From Acidobacteriota bacterium (GTDB lineage Bacteria; Acidobacteriota; Vicinamibacteria; Vicinamibacterales; CAVVIG01): a stretch of 44,891 nt of DNA. Made by a program: the position numbers and the translations under genes. The stretch lies in contig JADZED010000002.1 in NCBI GenBank assembly GCA_020850715.1, positions 1 to 44,891 on the forward strand. Reading direction: 5' to 3'. Positions 25,967-33,791 of the stretch are shown here, one piece after another (position 1 is the first letter of the stretch; each line of letters opens with the position of its first letter). The notes beneath the pieces were generated by a model. That model ran no database searches, was not told the DNA's origin, and saw only the letters and a list, made by a program, of their open reading frames with translations.

Positions 25967-26408
25967 GGGCGTCGCGTCGATCCCACGAGAGCTCCAGTCC
26001 AGTGAAGTCGTATCGCGGCTGCTGTACACGAAAAGTCATTTCAGTCGCCCTCGGAATCGCCCCAAGCCCGCTGCCTTCGACCCGTCCCCCTACAACGAGC
26101 TCTCCACGATACACACGACGGGGCTGAGCCACGAAGCGATCTGGGGGATCGCCGCCAATACCTTGGGGGATCAGCCAGGTCGCGATCAGATTCACGCCCG
26201 AGCAGACGTGCCGGTCGATGAATTGCTCGACCGAAACTTGAAGGCGATCCGAGACGACAATCCTTTTGCGCGGCACGCGTTGGTGCTGGGCTGGCCGCAG
26301 CCTGGCGATCCAAACCAGCGCAAGGAGCAGTGGAAGGAAATCTGTCTGGCGTTGAGTCAGTCTCCTCGGGTGGAACTCGTCATTCCGCTCGTGCCGATCG
26401 CTCGCTGA
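25887..26408 (+). CDS. Hypothetical protein with LYTKSHFS motif, TIGR04255 operon
   Basis: About 173 residues, last gene of the operon. The recognisable part starts at about VASIPRELQSSEVVSRLLYT and continues KSHFSRPRNRPKPAAFDPSP, then TTGLSHEAIWGIAAN and RHALVLGWP; I recall similar uncharacterised proteins near TIGR04255 genes. The start is uncertain: ATG at 25887 or 25890 gives 27 extra residues and an 80-bp overlap with the previous gene, while no ATG, GTG or TTG lies nearer the conserved region. No enzymatic residues can be named. It ends 35 nt before the convergent permease gene. Confidence 0.6.
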   Translation: MMAFLHRLLTHCGGWFANWRTRRGTGEGVASIPRELQSSEVVSRLLYTKSHFSRPRNRPKPAAFDPSPYNELSTIHTTGLSHEAIWGIAANTLGDQPGRDQIHARADVPVDELLDRNLKAIRDDNPFARHALVLGWPQPGDPNQRKEQWKEICLALSQSPRVELVIPLVPIAR

Positions 26409-26415
26409 TCAGGAT

Positions 26416-26441
26416 GGAACGGCGGTGACGAGCCGCCTTCC
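26416..26441. terminator. Hairpin between convergent operons
   Basis: GGAA(C)GGCGG (26416-26425) can pair with CCGCCTTCC (26433-26441) with one bulged C and a 7-nt loop. It sits between the last gene of the TIGR04255 operon and the permease stop codon; no T-tract. Confidence 0.4.
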
Positions 26442-26442
26442 G

Positions 26443-28944
26443 TCACTCGTCTCGCAGCGCCCGCATCGGCTCCACCCGCGCCGCCCGCATCGCCGGAACG
26501 TACCCGGCGCCGAGCGCGACCGCCGCCAGTACGCTCGCCGAGAGGCCGAGGACCATCGGATCGTAGCCCTCCAGCTCGAACAGGAGTGACGCGGCGAGAC
26601 GGCCGATCACGATCGCCGCCGCCAGCCCGACCGCGCCGCCGATCGCCGTCATCACCGCCACCTGCCGCAGCACCATCCCCCGCACGCGCGCCGGCGCCGC
26701 GCCGAGCGCCATCCGCAGCCCGATCTCCCGCGTCCGCTGCACCACCGTATAGGCGAGCACGCCGTAGAGGCCGACGGCCGCGAGCAGCGTCGCGAGCAGC
26801 GCGAACGCGGCCGACAGCACCGAGATGAAGCGATCGAGAAAGACGTTGTCGCGTATCTGCTGCGGCAGCGTCAGCAGATCCTCGACCGGCAGATTCGGAT
26901 CGACCGACGCGACAATCTTCGGCACCGCGGCCAGGAACTGCTCGGGCTCGATCCCCGTGCGCACGTAGAAGTGCAGGGCGCCGAGCGTCTCCTCCTGCCG
27001 GGACGGCCTGAAGAAGAGCGGCGGGATCTCCGCCTTCACCTCGCTGTACCTGGCATCGCGCACGAGACCGACGATCTCGACGTCGAGCGGCGCGCCCTGT
27101 TTGCCGTCGCTGCGCATGTGCCGGCCGACCGCGTCTCGCCCGAGGCCGAACTTCTTCGCGAACGTCTCGTTGACAATGGCGACCTTCGGGGCGTCCAGCG
27201 CGTCGGACGCCGTGAACTCGCGCCCCGCGAGCAGCGGGATGCCCATGGTGGCGAAGTAGCCGGCGCCGATCAGGTTGAAGCGCGAATCGCGATCGGTATC
27301 CGGCCCCGCCTCGAACCCTTCCACGCTCACCGACTGCCCCCAGCTGTTGCCGGCGATCAGCGGCACGCGCGCCGTCGTCACACCCGTCACGCCGGGCGCG
27401 GCCGTGAGCTCCTGCTCGAGCCGCTCGAAGAGCTGCCGCGATCGCTCGGGCGCGTAGCCGTTCAACACGGGCGACACGCCGAAGGTGATGACGTGGTCGG
27501 GATCGAGGCCGAGGTTCACGCGGCTCACGTTCACCAGGCTGCGCGTGAAGAGGCCGGCGCCGACCAGCAGCGCCATCGACATGGCAATCTGCGTCGTGGC
27601 CAGCGTCGCGCGGAAGCGGGCGGCCGACCGCGAGCCCGACGGCTGCCCGGCCTGGTTCTTGAGCGCCGCGCTCACGTCAGGGCGCGTGCCGTGCAGCGCC
27701 GGGAACAGCCCCGACGTGATGCCGGCGCCGAGCGCGATCGCCGCCGCGAACAGCAGCATCGAGGGGTCGAGCGCCGGATTGATCGTGGCCGCCGCCTCCG
27801 CCGGCAGCAGCCATAGCACCAACTGCAGCGTCCACCGCGCTGCGAGCAACCCGGCCGCGCCGCCGATCGCCGCCAGCAGGCACGACTCGGCCAGGAGCTG
27901 GACGACGAGTTGCCGGCGCGTCGCGCCGATCGACAGGCGTACCGCCATTTCTCCGGCGCGGGCGGCGGAGCGCGCGAGGAACAGGTTCGCGATGTTCGCG
28001 CAGGCGATCAGCAGCACGAATGCCGTGACGCCGAACAGGAGCGAGAGCGGCGTCTTCGCTTCCCCCGGCACCTGGCTCTGCCCCGCGGGGCCGGGCTCCA
28101 GACCCACGGTCTTGGCCCTGAAGCGCGCCATCGTCTGCTCGCTCATGCCGGTCTGCAGCGCCGCTTCGACGTCGTTCAGGATCGCCGCGTACGGCACGTT
28201 GATCGCCGCGCGCGCCTGCTGGATCGTCACCCCCGGCTTCAACCGCGCGAACAGGTACGCCCAGTACGACCGCCGATCGTCCAGCGGCCGCGTGTTCGGC
28301 ACCAGCGCCGTTCGCACGGTCATCGGCACGTACACGCGCGGACGCGCGCCGATCGTCGTGCCCTCGAAGCCGCGGGACGCCACGCCGACGATCGTCAGCG
28401 CCTGGCCGTTCACCGTCAGCGACTTGCCGAGAATGCCAGGATCGGCGCCGAGCGTCGTGGACCAGTATGCGTACGACAGCACGGCCGCGTGCGGCTCCCC
28501 GATCGTCCGGTCGTCGCCGGGGCCGAACAGCCGCCCCATGGCCGGCGACAACCCGAGCACCGGAAAATAGCTGCCCGACACCAGCATGCCGGTTCCGTTC
28601 GTCGTCTGGCCGTTGACGGTCAGATTCGCGCCGAACGCCACGTGCGCGGCGATGCCGGTGAAGACGGTCTGTGCCTTCTCCAGGTCGCGGAACATCGGGT
28701 AGCTGAAGACCTCGTCGCAGCCGCCCGCCTGGCCGCACGAGGTCTGGCCAGGCTTCGGCCCGGCGGCCGAGAAGTTCACCAGCTCGACCGGCCGCTCGAC
28801 CGGCAGCGGCCGGAGCAGCAGTTGGTTGAAGAGCGAGTAGATCGCGGTGTTGGCGCCGATGCCGAGCGCGAGCGAGAGGATGGCGACGAAGGTCGTCAGC
28901 GGCGACTTGGAGAAGGTCCGCGCGGCGAGCCTGAGGGACGGCAT
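26443..28944 (-). CDS. ABC transporter permease of the MacB/FtsX-like (ADOP) type
   Basis: An 833-residue permease with two FtsX-like halves and no ATPase domain. MPSLRLAARTFSKSPLTTFV leads to a first membrane helix, a large periplasmic MacB-like domain follows, then three helices (LLFGVTAFVLLIACANIANL onward), a second periplasmic domain and four C-terminal helices with TREIGLRMALGA and VEPMRALRDE as the typical ending. Such permeases, abundant in Acidobacteriota, are thought to work with separate ATPases in export of lipids, peptides or antimicrobials; specificity is unknown. The start at 28944 is chosen because the family begins here; a longer frame to 29538 is shadow sequence. The ribosome-binding site is weak. 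Confidence 0.88.
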   Translation of the reverse strand: MPSLRLAARTFSKSPLTTFVAILSLALGIGANTAIYSLFNQLLLRPLPVERPVELVNFSAAGPKPGQTSCGQAGGCDEVFSYPMFRDLEKAQTVFTGIAAHVAFGANLTVNGQTTNGTGMLVSGSYFPVLGLSPAMGRLFGPGDDRTIGEPHAAVLSYAYWSTTLGADPGILGKSLTVNGQALTIVGVASRGFEGTTIGARPRVYVPMTVRTALVPNTRPLDDRRSYWAYLFARLKPGVTIQQARAAINVPYAAILNDVEAALQTGMSEQTMARFRAKTVGLEPGPAGQSQVPGEAKTPLSLLFGVTAFVLLIACANIANLFLARSAARAGEMAVRLSIGATRRQLVVQLLAESCLLAAIGGAAGLLAARWTLQLVLWLLPAEAAATINPALDPSMLLFAAAIALGAGITSGLFPALHGTRPDVSAALKNQAGQPSGSRSAARFRATLATTQIAMSMALLVGAGLFTRSLVNVSRVNLGLDPDHVITFGVSPVLNGYAPERSRQLFERLEQELTAAPGVTGVTTARVPLIAGNSWGQSVSVEGFEAGPDTDRDSRFNLIGAGYFATMGIPLLAGREFTASDALDAPKVAIVNETFAKKFGLGRDAVGRHMRSDGKQGAPLDVEIVGLVRDARYSEVKAEIPPLFFRPSRQEETLGALHFYVRTGIEPEQFLAAVPKIVASVDPNLPVEDLLTLPQQIRDNVFLDRFISVLSAAFALLATLLAAVGLYGVLAYTVVQRTREIGLRMALGAAPARVRGMVLRQVAVMTAIGGAVGLAAAIVIGRLAASLLFELEGYDPMVLGLSASVLAAVALGAGYVPAMRAARVEPMRALRDE

Positions 28945-29120
28945 GATGCGGGATTTGACGAGGGCGGCGCCGCAACGGTTTGTTCGAGATGCCCGGTCTC
29001 CCGATCCTGCCCCGGACCGCCTGCGAGCGCCTCCTGATGTCTGGCCGGCTCCTCGGCGCGCCTGGTCGACGAGGGCCGGCAATCCGGAGCAGGCTCCAGG
29101 CGCGCGACCCCAAGCCGCCG

Positions 29121-31139
29121 TCACCACACGCGGCACGCGTTCTCGCGCACCATGGCCGCCTGCGGCCGGCACGAGAACGCCTTCTGGAACTCCGGCATGT
29201 TCGACACGACGCCGTTGACGCGGTAGCGCCCCGGCGCGTGCGGGTTGGTCTGCGCCTGCAGGCGCTCGTACTCGGGCCGGCGGTTCTCGCACCACACCTG
29301 GCCCCATCCGAGGAACACGCGCTGCTCGGGCGTGAAGCCGTCGATCGTCTGCGCGCTCCGCGCCGGGCCGGCCAGATACGCCATCAGCGCGAGCCGCAGC
29401 CCGCCGTTGTCGGCCGCGTTCTCGCCGAGCGTGAGCATGCCGTTGAGGTGCACTCCGGGGACCGGCTCGTAGCCCGCGTACTGTTCGACGAAGCAGGCCG
29501 CGCGATCTTCGAAGGCCTTCGCATCGGCCGGCGTCCACCAGTCGCGCAGGTTGCCCTGCGCGTCGAACTGCCTCCCCTGGTCGTCGAAGCCGTGCGTCAG
29601 CTCGTGGCCGATCACCGCTCCGGCGCCGCCGTAGTTGAGTGCCGCGTCGCCCTTCGGGCTGTAGAACGGCGGCTGCAGGATGCCGGCCGGGAAGTTGATG
29701 TTGTTCTGGAGCGGCTCATAGTACGCGTTGACCGTCGGCGGGGTCATGAGCCACTCGCTCTTGTCGACCGGCTTGTCGATCTTCGCCATCTGCCGGCGGA
29801 ACTCGAACGCGCTGGCGCGCTCGATGTTGCCGACGAGGTCGCCGCGCGCGATCTCGAGCGCACGGTAGTCGCGCCACTTGTCCGGGTAGCCGATCTTGTT
29901 CTCGATCGCCTGGAGCTTCCCGAGCGCCTGCTCCCGCGTCGGCTGCGTCATCCACGGCAGCTCCGTGATGTCGCGCCGGAGCGCCGCCTCGATGGCGTGC
30001 ACCATGTTCAGCATGTCGGCCTTCGCCTGCGGCCCGAACGCCTCGCGCACGTAGGCCTCGCCGAGCGCTTCGCCGAGGTAGACGTCCGTGTACTGCACGC
30101 AGCGCTTCCACCGCGCGCGCAGCTCGGGCGTCCCCTGCAGCGTCCGGCCGTAGAAGGCGAAGTTCTCGTTCACGAAGGCCGACGAGAGAAACGGCGCGCT
30201 CGCGTGCACGAGCTGCCAGCGCAGGTAGGTCTTCACGTCGTCCAGCGCGCCCGCGTCGAGGATCCCGTCGAAGGCCTTCAGGAACTCCGGCTCCGAGACA
30301 TTCACCGATTGAATGGCGGGCGCCCCGGCCGCACGGAGATATCGAGTCCAGTCGAAGTGCGGCGTCAGCGCCTGCAGCCCGGCCATCGTCATCTTGTGAT
30401 AGACGTTGTCGGGATCGCGCTGCGCGACCGCGTCGAGCGCGCCACCGGCCAGCGCCGTCTCGATCCGCATCACCTCCGATGCGGCATCAGCCCCCTGCGC
30501 CGCCGGCGTGCCGGCAAGCGTCGACATCGTCGAGACGTGCGTCACGTACTGCTGCCGCAGATCGCGCGACTTCACATCGTCGCGGAAGTAGTAGTCGCGA
30601 TCGGGCAGCCCGAGGCCGCCCTGTCCGAGCGTCGCGATCTCGATGCGGGCATCCTTGAAGTCGGCTTCGGCGCCGAACCGGAAGAAGGCGTCGACGCCGA
30701 CCGCGTGCAGCCGGCCGAGGAGTGCCGGCAGATCGGCCATGTTCTTCATCGCCGCAATCGCCTCGAGGCGCGGCGCCAGCGGCGTGGCGCCCAGTTGCTC
30801 GATCGCCGCCTCGTTCGTGCAGCTCGCGTACTGGTCGCCAATCTTGCGGTACTCGGGCGCCTGGCCGGCCGCGGCGCGCTCGAGAATGCTTCGCAGGATC
30901 TCGAAGTTCTTCTCCTGCAGCTCGTCGAAGCGTCCCCATCGGGGGCGGTCGGATGGAATCGGGTTCCGCGCGAGCCAGCCGCCGCACGCGAACTGGTAGA
31001 AATCGGTGCAGACATCCGCCGATCGATCGATGGCCGAGAGCTGCAGGCCCGGGACGGATGCCGTCGGCGGGGCGACCTGCTGCGCGAACGCGAGCGACGG
31101 GGCGCACGTCACGACGAGCGCGAGAGCGAGATGGCGCAT
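29121..31139 (-). CDS. Secreted M13 (neprilysin-like) metallopeptidase
   Basis: A 672-residue zinc endopeptidase. A signal peptide (MRHLALALVVTCAPSLAFAQ) is followed by DFYQFACGGWLARNPIP, the M13 N-terminal signature, a helical M13_N domain and the catalytic domain with HELTH at 512-516 (His512, Glu513, His516) and ENAADNGG with third zinc ligand Glu573 and Asp577. VNAYYEP and the C-terminal CRVW ending are also typical. M13 enzymes trim small peptides outside the cytoplasm. Start at ATG 31139 (GAGGA upstream) is preferred to GTG 31154. The stop of the PAP2 gene is only 30 nt upstream, so it is probably the last gene of that operon. Confidence 0.9.
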   Translation of the reverse strand: MRHLALALVVTCAPSLAFAQQVAPPTASVPGLQLSAIDRSADVCTDFYQFACGGWLARNPIPSDRPRWGRFDELQEKNFEILRSILERAAAGQAPEYRKIGDQYASCTNEAAIEQLGATPLAPRLEAIAAMKNMADLPALLGRLHAVGVDAFFRFGAEADFKDARIEIATLGQGGLGLPDRDYYFRDDVKSRDLRQQYVTHVSTMSTLAGTPAAQGADAASEVMRIETALAGGALDAVAQRDPDNVYHKMTMAGLQALTPHFDWTRYLRAAGAPAIQSVNVSEPEFLKAFDGILDAGALDDVKTYLRWQLVHASAPFLSSAFVNENFAFYGRTLQGTPELRARWKRCVQYTDVYLGEALGEAYVREAFGPQAKADMLNMVHAIEAALRRDITELPWMTQPTREQALGKLQAIENKIGYPDKWRDYRALEIARGDLVGNIERASAFEFRRQMAKIDKPVDKSEWLMTPPTVNAYYEPLQNNINFPAGILQPPFYSPKGDAALNYGGAGAVIGHELTHGFDDQGRQFDAQGNLRDWWTPADAKAFEDRAACFVEQYAGYEPVPGVHLNGMLTLGENAADNGGLRLALMAYLAGPARSAQTIDGFTPEQRVFLGWGQVWCENRRPEYERLQAQTNPHAPGRYRVNGVVSNMPEFQKAFSCRPQAAMVRENACRVW

Positions 31140-31169
31140 GTGGGTCCTCGCCACCGATTCTAGACCCGG

Positions 31170-31982
31170 CTACGGCCGGCCGGTCCACGCCAGGGCCAGG
31201 CCGGCGCCGCGGCCATCCAGGGCGGCAATTGGTGCAAGGACGAGCTTCGATCGGCCGGCGGTGACCGTGCGGCCGGCGACAATCCCGACGGCGGCGCCAA
31301 AGACGACGTCGCTGAGGTAGTGGCGACGCATCTGAATGCGGGATGCCGCGACATAGGACGCGACCGCGTAAGCCGGCGCGCCGACCTTCCACCCGAAGTG
31401 ACGCTGGAGCACGGTCGCGGAGGCGAAGCTGACGCCTGTATGGCCGGAGGGGAACGAGAAGCCGGAGCCCTCCGGCCGCGAACGCCGCGCGGTCTGTTTC
31501 ACCCCGGTCGTCAAGATCTCGGCGAGCAGTTGCGCGCGGATGAGGTCCGCTCCGGCATTCATGGCCCGCGGCCTGCCGGCGGCGCGACCGATGAGGTAGG
31601 CCGCAAACGACGCGCTCAGCTCGAGCGGCGTGCCTCCGACGACGGCGCCCGGCTCGAACGGCTGCCGTTTGACCCGGGAAAGGTGCTCGCTGAGCTGATC
31701 GTCGAGCCGGTGCGCGGCGGCCGCGGATGCGAGGCCGAGCGTCAGCCACGTCGTGTTGTCCTTGTGCGGCAGGCTGGCGATGTCGCCCAACAGATCCCTG
31801 AACGGCTTCAGCCATGCCGGTCGCGGCGGTTCCGCTGCCGGCGGCGCCGGAGTTGCCGCGGGCCGCCGCGTATCGGAAGCCGGCGCTCGCGTCGGCTCCT
31901 GCGCCCCGACCGGCGAGAGATCCGCCAGGCCCGCCAGCAGGAGCAACGCGCCGAACGCCCGCGCGCGAGACGTGATGATCAC
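31170..31982 (-). CDS. PAP2-family phosphatase (exported)
   Basis: A 270-residue protein with a signal-like N-terminus (ARAFGALLLLAGLADLSPVG) and the three phosphatase motifs: KQTARRSRP (Kx6RP), PSGHTG, and SRIQMRRHYLSD (SRx5HxxxD) with the catalytic histidines. PAP2 enzymes remove phosphate from phosphatidate, undecaprenyl pyrophosphate or small phospho-compounds on the periplasmic side. GTG start at 31982 overlaps the previous stop (GTGA), so it is translationally coupled to the kinase-like gene upstream. The low number of membrane helices compared with typical lipid phosphatases suggests a mostly soluble or weakly anchored form; the substrate is unknown. Confidence 0.85.
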   Translation of the reverse strand: MIITSRARAFGALLLLAGLADLSPVGAQEPTRAPASDTRRPAATPAPPAAEPPRPAWLKPFRDLLGDIASLPHKDNTTWLTLGLASAAAAHRLDDQLSEHLSRVKRQPFEPGAVVGGTPLELSASFAAYLIGRAAGRPRAMNAGADLIRAQLLAEILTTGVKQTARRSRPEGSGFSFPSGHTGVSFASATVLQRHFGWKVGAPAYAVASYVAASRIQMRRHYLSDVVFGAAVGIVAGRTVTAGRSKLVLAPIAALDGRGAGLALAWTGRP

Positions 31983-33640
31983 GGCTGACCCGGCATCCGC
32001 TCGAACCCGACGAGCGCCCATCCCGCGGGGCCGCGGCGGAAGTACGTGTGCACGGGCGAGGCCCAGGACGCGTGCGTTCCGCCGATCGCGCTCAGCTCGA
32101 TCTTGATGAACGTGCCCGGCGCGTGCGGGAGGTCGGCCGGCGCCTTCACCCGCGCGGATCTGGCGACCGTTTCGCCGAGGACCGCCGATGCGCCGGTCGC
32201 GTTGTCGAAGGCGGACCAGACGATGTGGTAGGCCTCGGGAGCCCGTGCGACGTCGGCGTCCACCGCCGCGTTGCGGAAGCTCAGGCCGTCCTCGTCCAGC
32301 ACCGGGTCGACGATCGGATTCAGCGCGGTCAGGTACCGCCGCACGATCGCGTCGCGCCGCTCGGCCAGCGCGCGCACGAGGAATTCCTCCGCTCCGGGAT
32401 CGCGGAAGTCGCCGCTGCCGACGGCGGCGCGCAGCAGGTCCGTCGTCAGCAGGGCGAGCCGCCGGGCCGCCCAGAACTTGTCGTCCGCGCGGGCGCGCAG
32501 GAAGGCCAGGTTCGGCACGCGCGGGCGCCAGCGCTCGGGGTCGAACGTGGTGTTGTCGAGCGGTAGCCGGCCGATGGAAGGCGACTCGTAGAACGCCGCC
32601 GTGCGCCACGCGGGAATCGAGAGGCCGAAGCCCGCGATCCGCCGGAGGATCTCCGACGGCTCGACCAGATACTGCGTGCCCGCCCAGTAGTCGGCCGGCG
32701 CCACGCCGCCGCTGCCCAGCGTCGATCCGAAATCGAGCAGATTGTGGCGCACGACCGACCTGCCGTTCTCGGTGACGAGGGTATCGAGCGAGTTGATCGC
32801 CTTCGCGTCGACATGATTCAGCCAGGCGGCGAACACGCCATAGGCGCGCAGCTCGCGCCGATCCTCGTGCGGCACGACGTCGTTGGGATCGTCGGGCCGC
32901 GTGCCATGGAAGCGGATGCGCCCAATCGGCCTGCCGTCGAGCGCCCGGCTCGCGACCACGCGATACGAGCCGTCGACTTCGCGATCGGTCCGCTCGAGCA
33001 GACGATCGACGTCGCCGATCCGCAGCGCGCGCCGGCGGCCTCCGGGCGGCGTGAACGTCGCACCGTCGCCGACGACGAGTTGCTCGCGCCGGAGGTACGC
33101 GATGTGATTCTCCGGGACGTTGTAGCCGAGCGCCCACATCAGCTTGGTGACGACGACCTCGGTCCCGGTCGTCATGCCGCGATGGCCCGGCGGATCGAAC
33201 TTGAGGAACCAGCGCAGGCCGGCCCCGTCCCGGATGGTGAAACCGGGCGTCACGCCGTCGCTCTTGGACGAGGTGACCGTCCACGGCCCGCGCGCCGGCC
33301 CGCTGGTCGTATCCGGTCCGCGCGCGATGTCGACGGCGGTCAATGGCATTCGTCCGGCCCGATTGGTGAACCAGCTCGAGTCGGGCACCTCGTCGATCGT
33401 GTTCACGTTCAGCGCGCGTGCGCGATCGGGCATCCGCCGGCCCGCAACGATGCTGTACGCCAGATCGACGAACAGGCTCATCTCGAGCGGCGCCATCGCC
33501 GACGCGTCTTCGGTGTCGGGTTCAACCCAGGCGGGGTCGTCCGGCAGGAACTTCGGCTGCGCTGCGGCGCGGTCGATCGTCAGGGTCGAGACGACGGCCA
33601 GCGCCGCGGCGATCGCCGGCCAGCGGATGTTCGTGGTCAT
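31979..33640 (-). CDS. Secreted protein with protein-kinase-like motifs
   Basis: A 553-residue exported protein (signal peptide to about residue 28, RAAAQ). No family name recognised, but a kinase-like order of motifs is visible: Lys147 in RWFLKFDPPG, Glu161 in TGTEVVVTKLMWALGY, the catalytic-loop pattern HxDxKxxN in NHVDAKAINSLD (His277, Asp278, Asn283) and DFG at 303-305 (RHNLLDFGSTLG). This resembles atypical kinases of the HipA/Fam20/CotH kind more than classical Ser/Thr kinases. The region after about 310 is a separate unknown domain with LTALNPIVDPVLDEDG. Export, and coupling to a PAP2 phosphatase, suggest phosphorylation outside the cytoplasm; that is inference. GAGGA precedes the ATG at 33640. 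Confidence 0.6.
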   Translation of the reverse strand: MTTNIRWPAIAAALAVVSTLTIDRAAAQPKFLPDDPAWVEPDTEDASAMAPLEMSLFVDLAYSIVAGRRMPDRARALNVNTIDEVPDSSWFTNRAGRMPLTAVDIARGPDTTSGPARGPWTVTSSKSDGVTPGFTIRDGAGLRWFLKFDPPGHRGMTTGTEVVVTKLMWALGYNVPENHIAYLRREQLVVGDGATFTPPGGRRRALRIGDVDRLLERTDREVDGSYRVVASRALDGRPIGRIRFHGTRPDDPNDVVPHEDRRELRAYGVFAAWLNHVDAKAINSLDTLVTENGRSVVRHNLLDFGSTLGSGGVAPADYWAGTQYLVEPSEILRRIAGFGLSIPAWRTAAFYESPSIGRLPLDNTTFDPERWRPRVPNLAFLRARADDKFWAARRLALLTTDLLRAAVGSGDFRDPGAEEFLVRALAERRDAIVRRYLTALNPIVDPVLDEDGLSFRNAAVDADVARAPEAYHIVWSAFDNATGASAVLGETVARSARVKAPADLPHAPGTFIKIELSAIGGTHASWASPVHTYFRRGPAGWALVGFERMPGQP

Positions 33641-33791
33641 GATGAAATGTCCTCGGTCTTGAACGCGTCGTTGGCGGCCAACGCCCGCAGTGCGGGCGCC
33701 CGTTGGAAGACTGACGGCCGTGTCGTCCGGCGGAGCCACGGCGCGCGTAGCGGATCTCGGCGGGTCGGCTCGTCGGGTCTGCAGGCGACGC

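Noticed and set aside
28980..31163. 727-residue plus-strand open frame
   Set aside because: It is antisense to the M13 peptidase, whose zinc motifs are clear on the minus strand.
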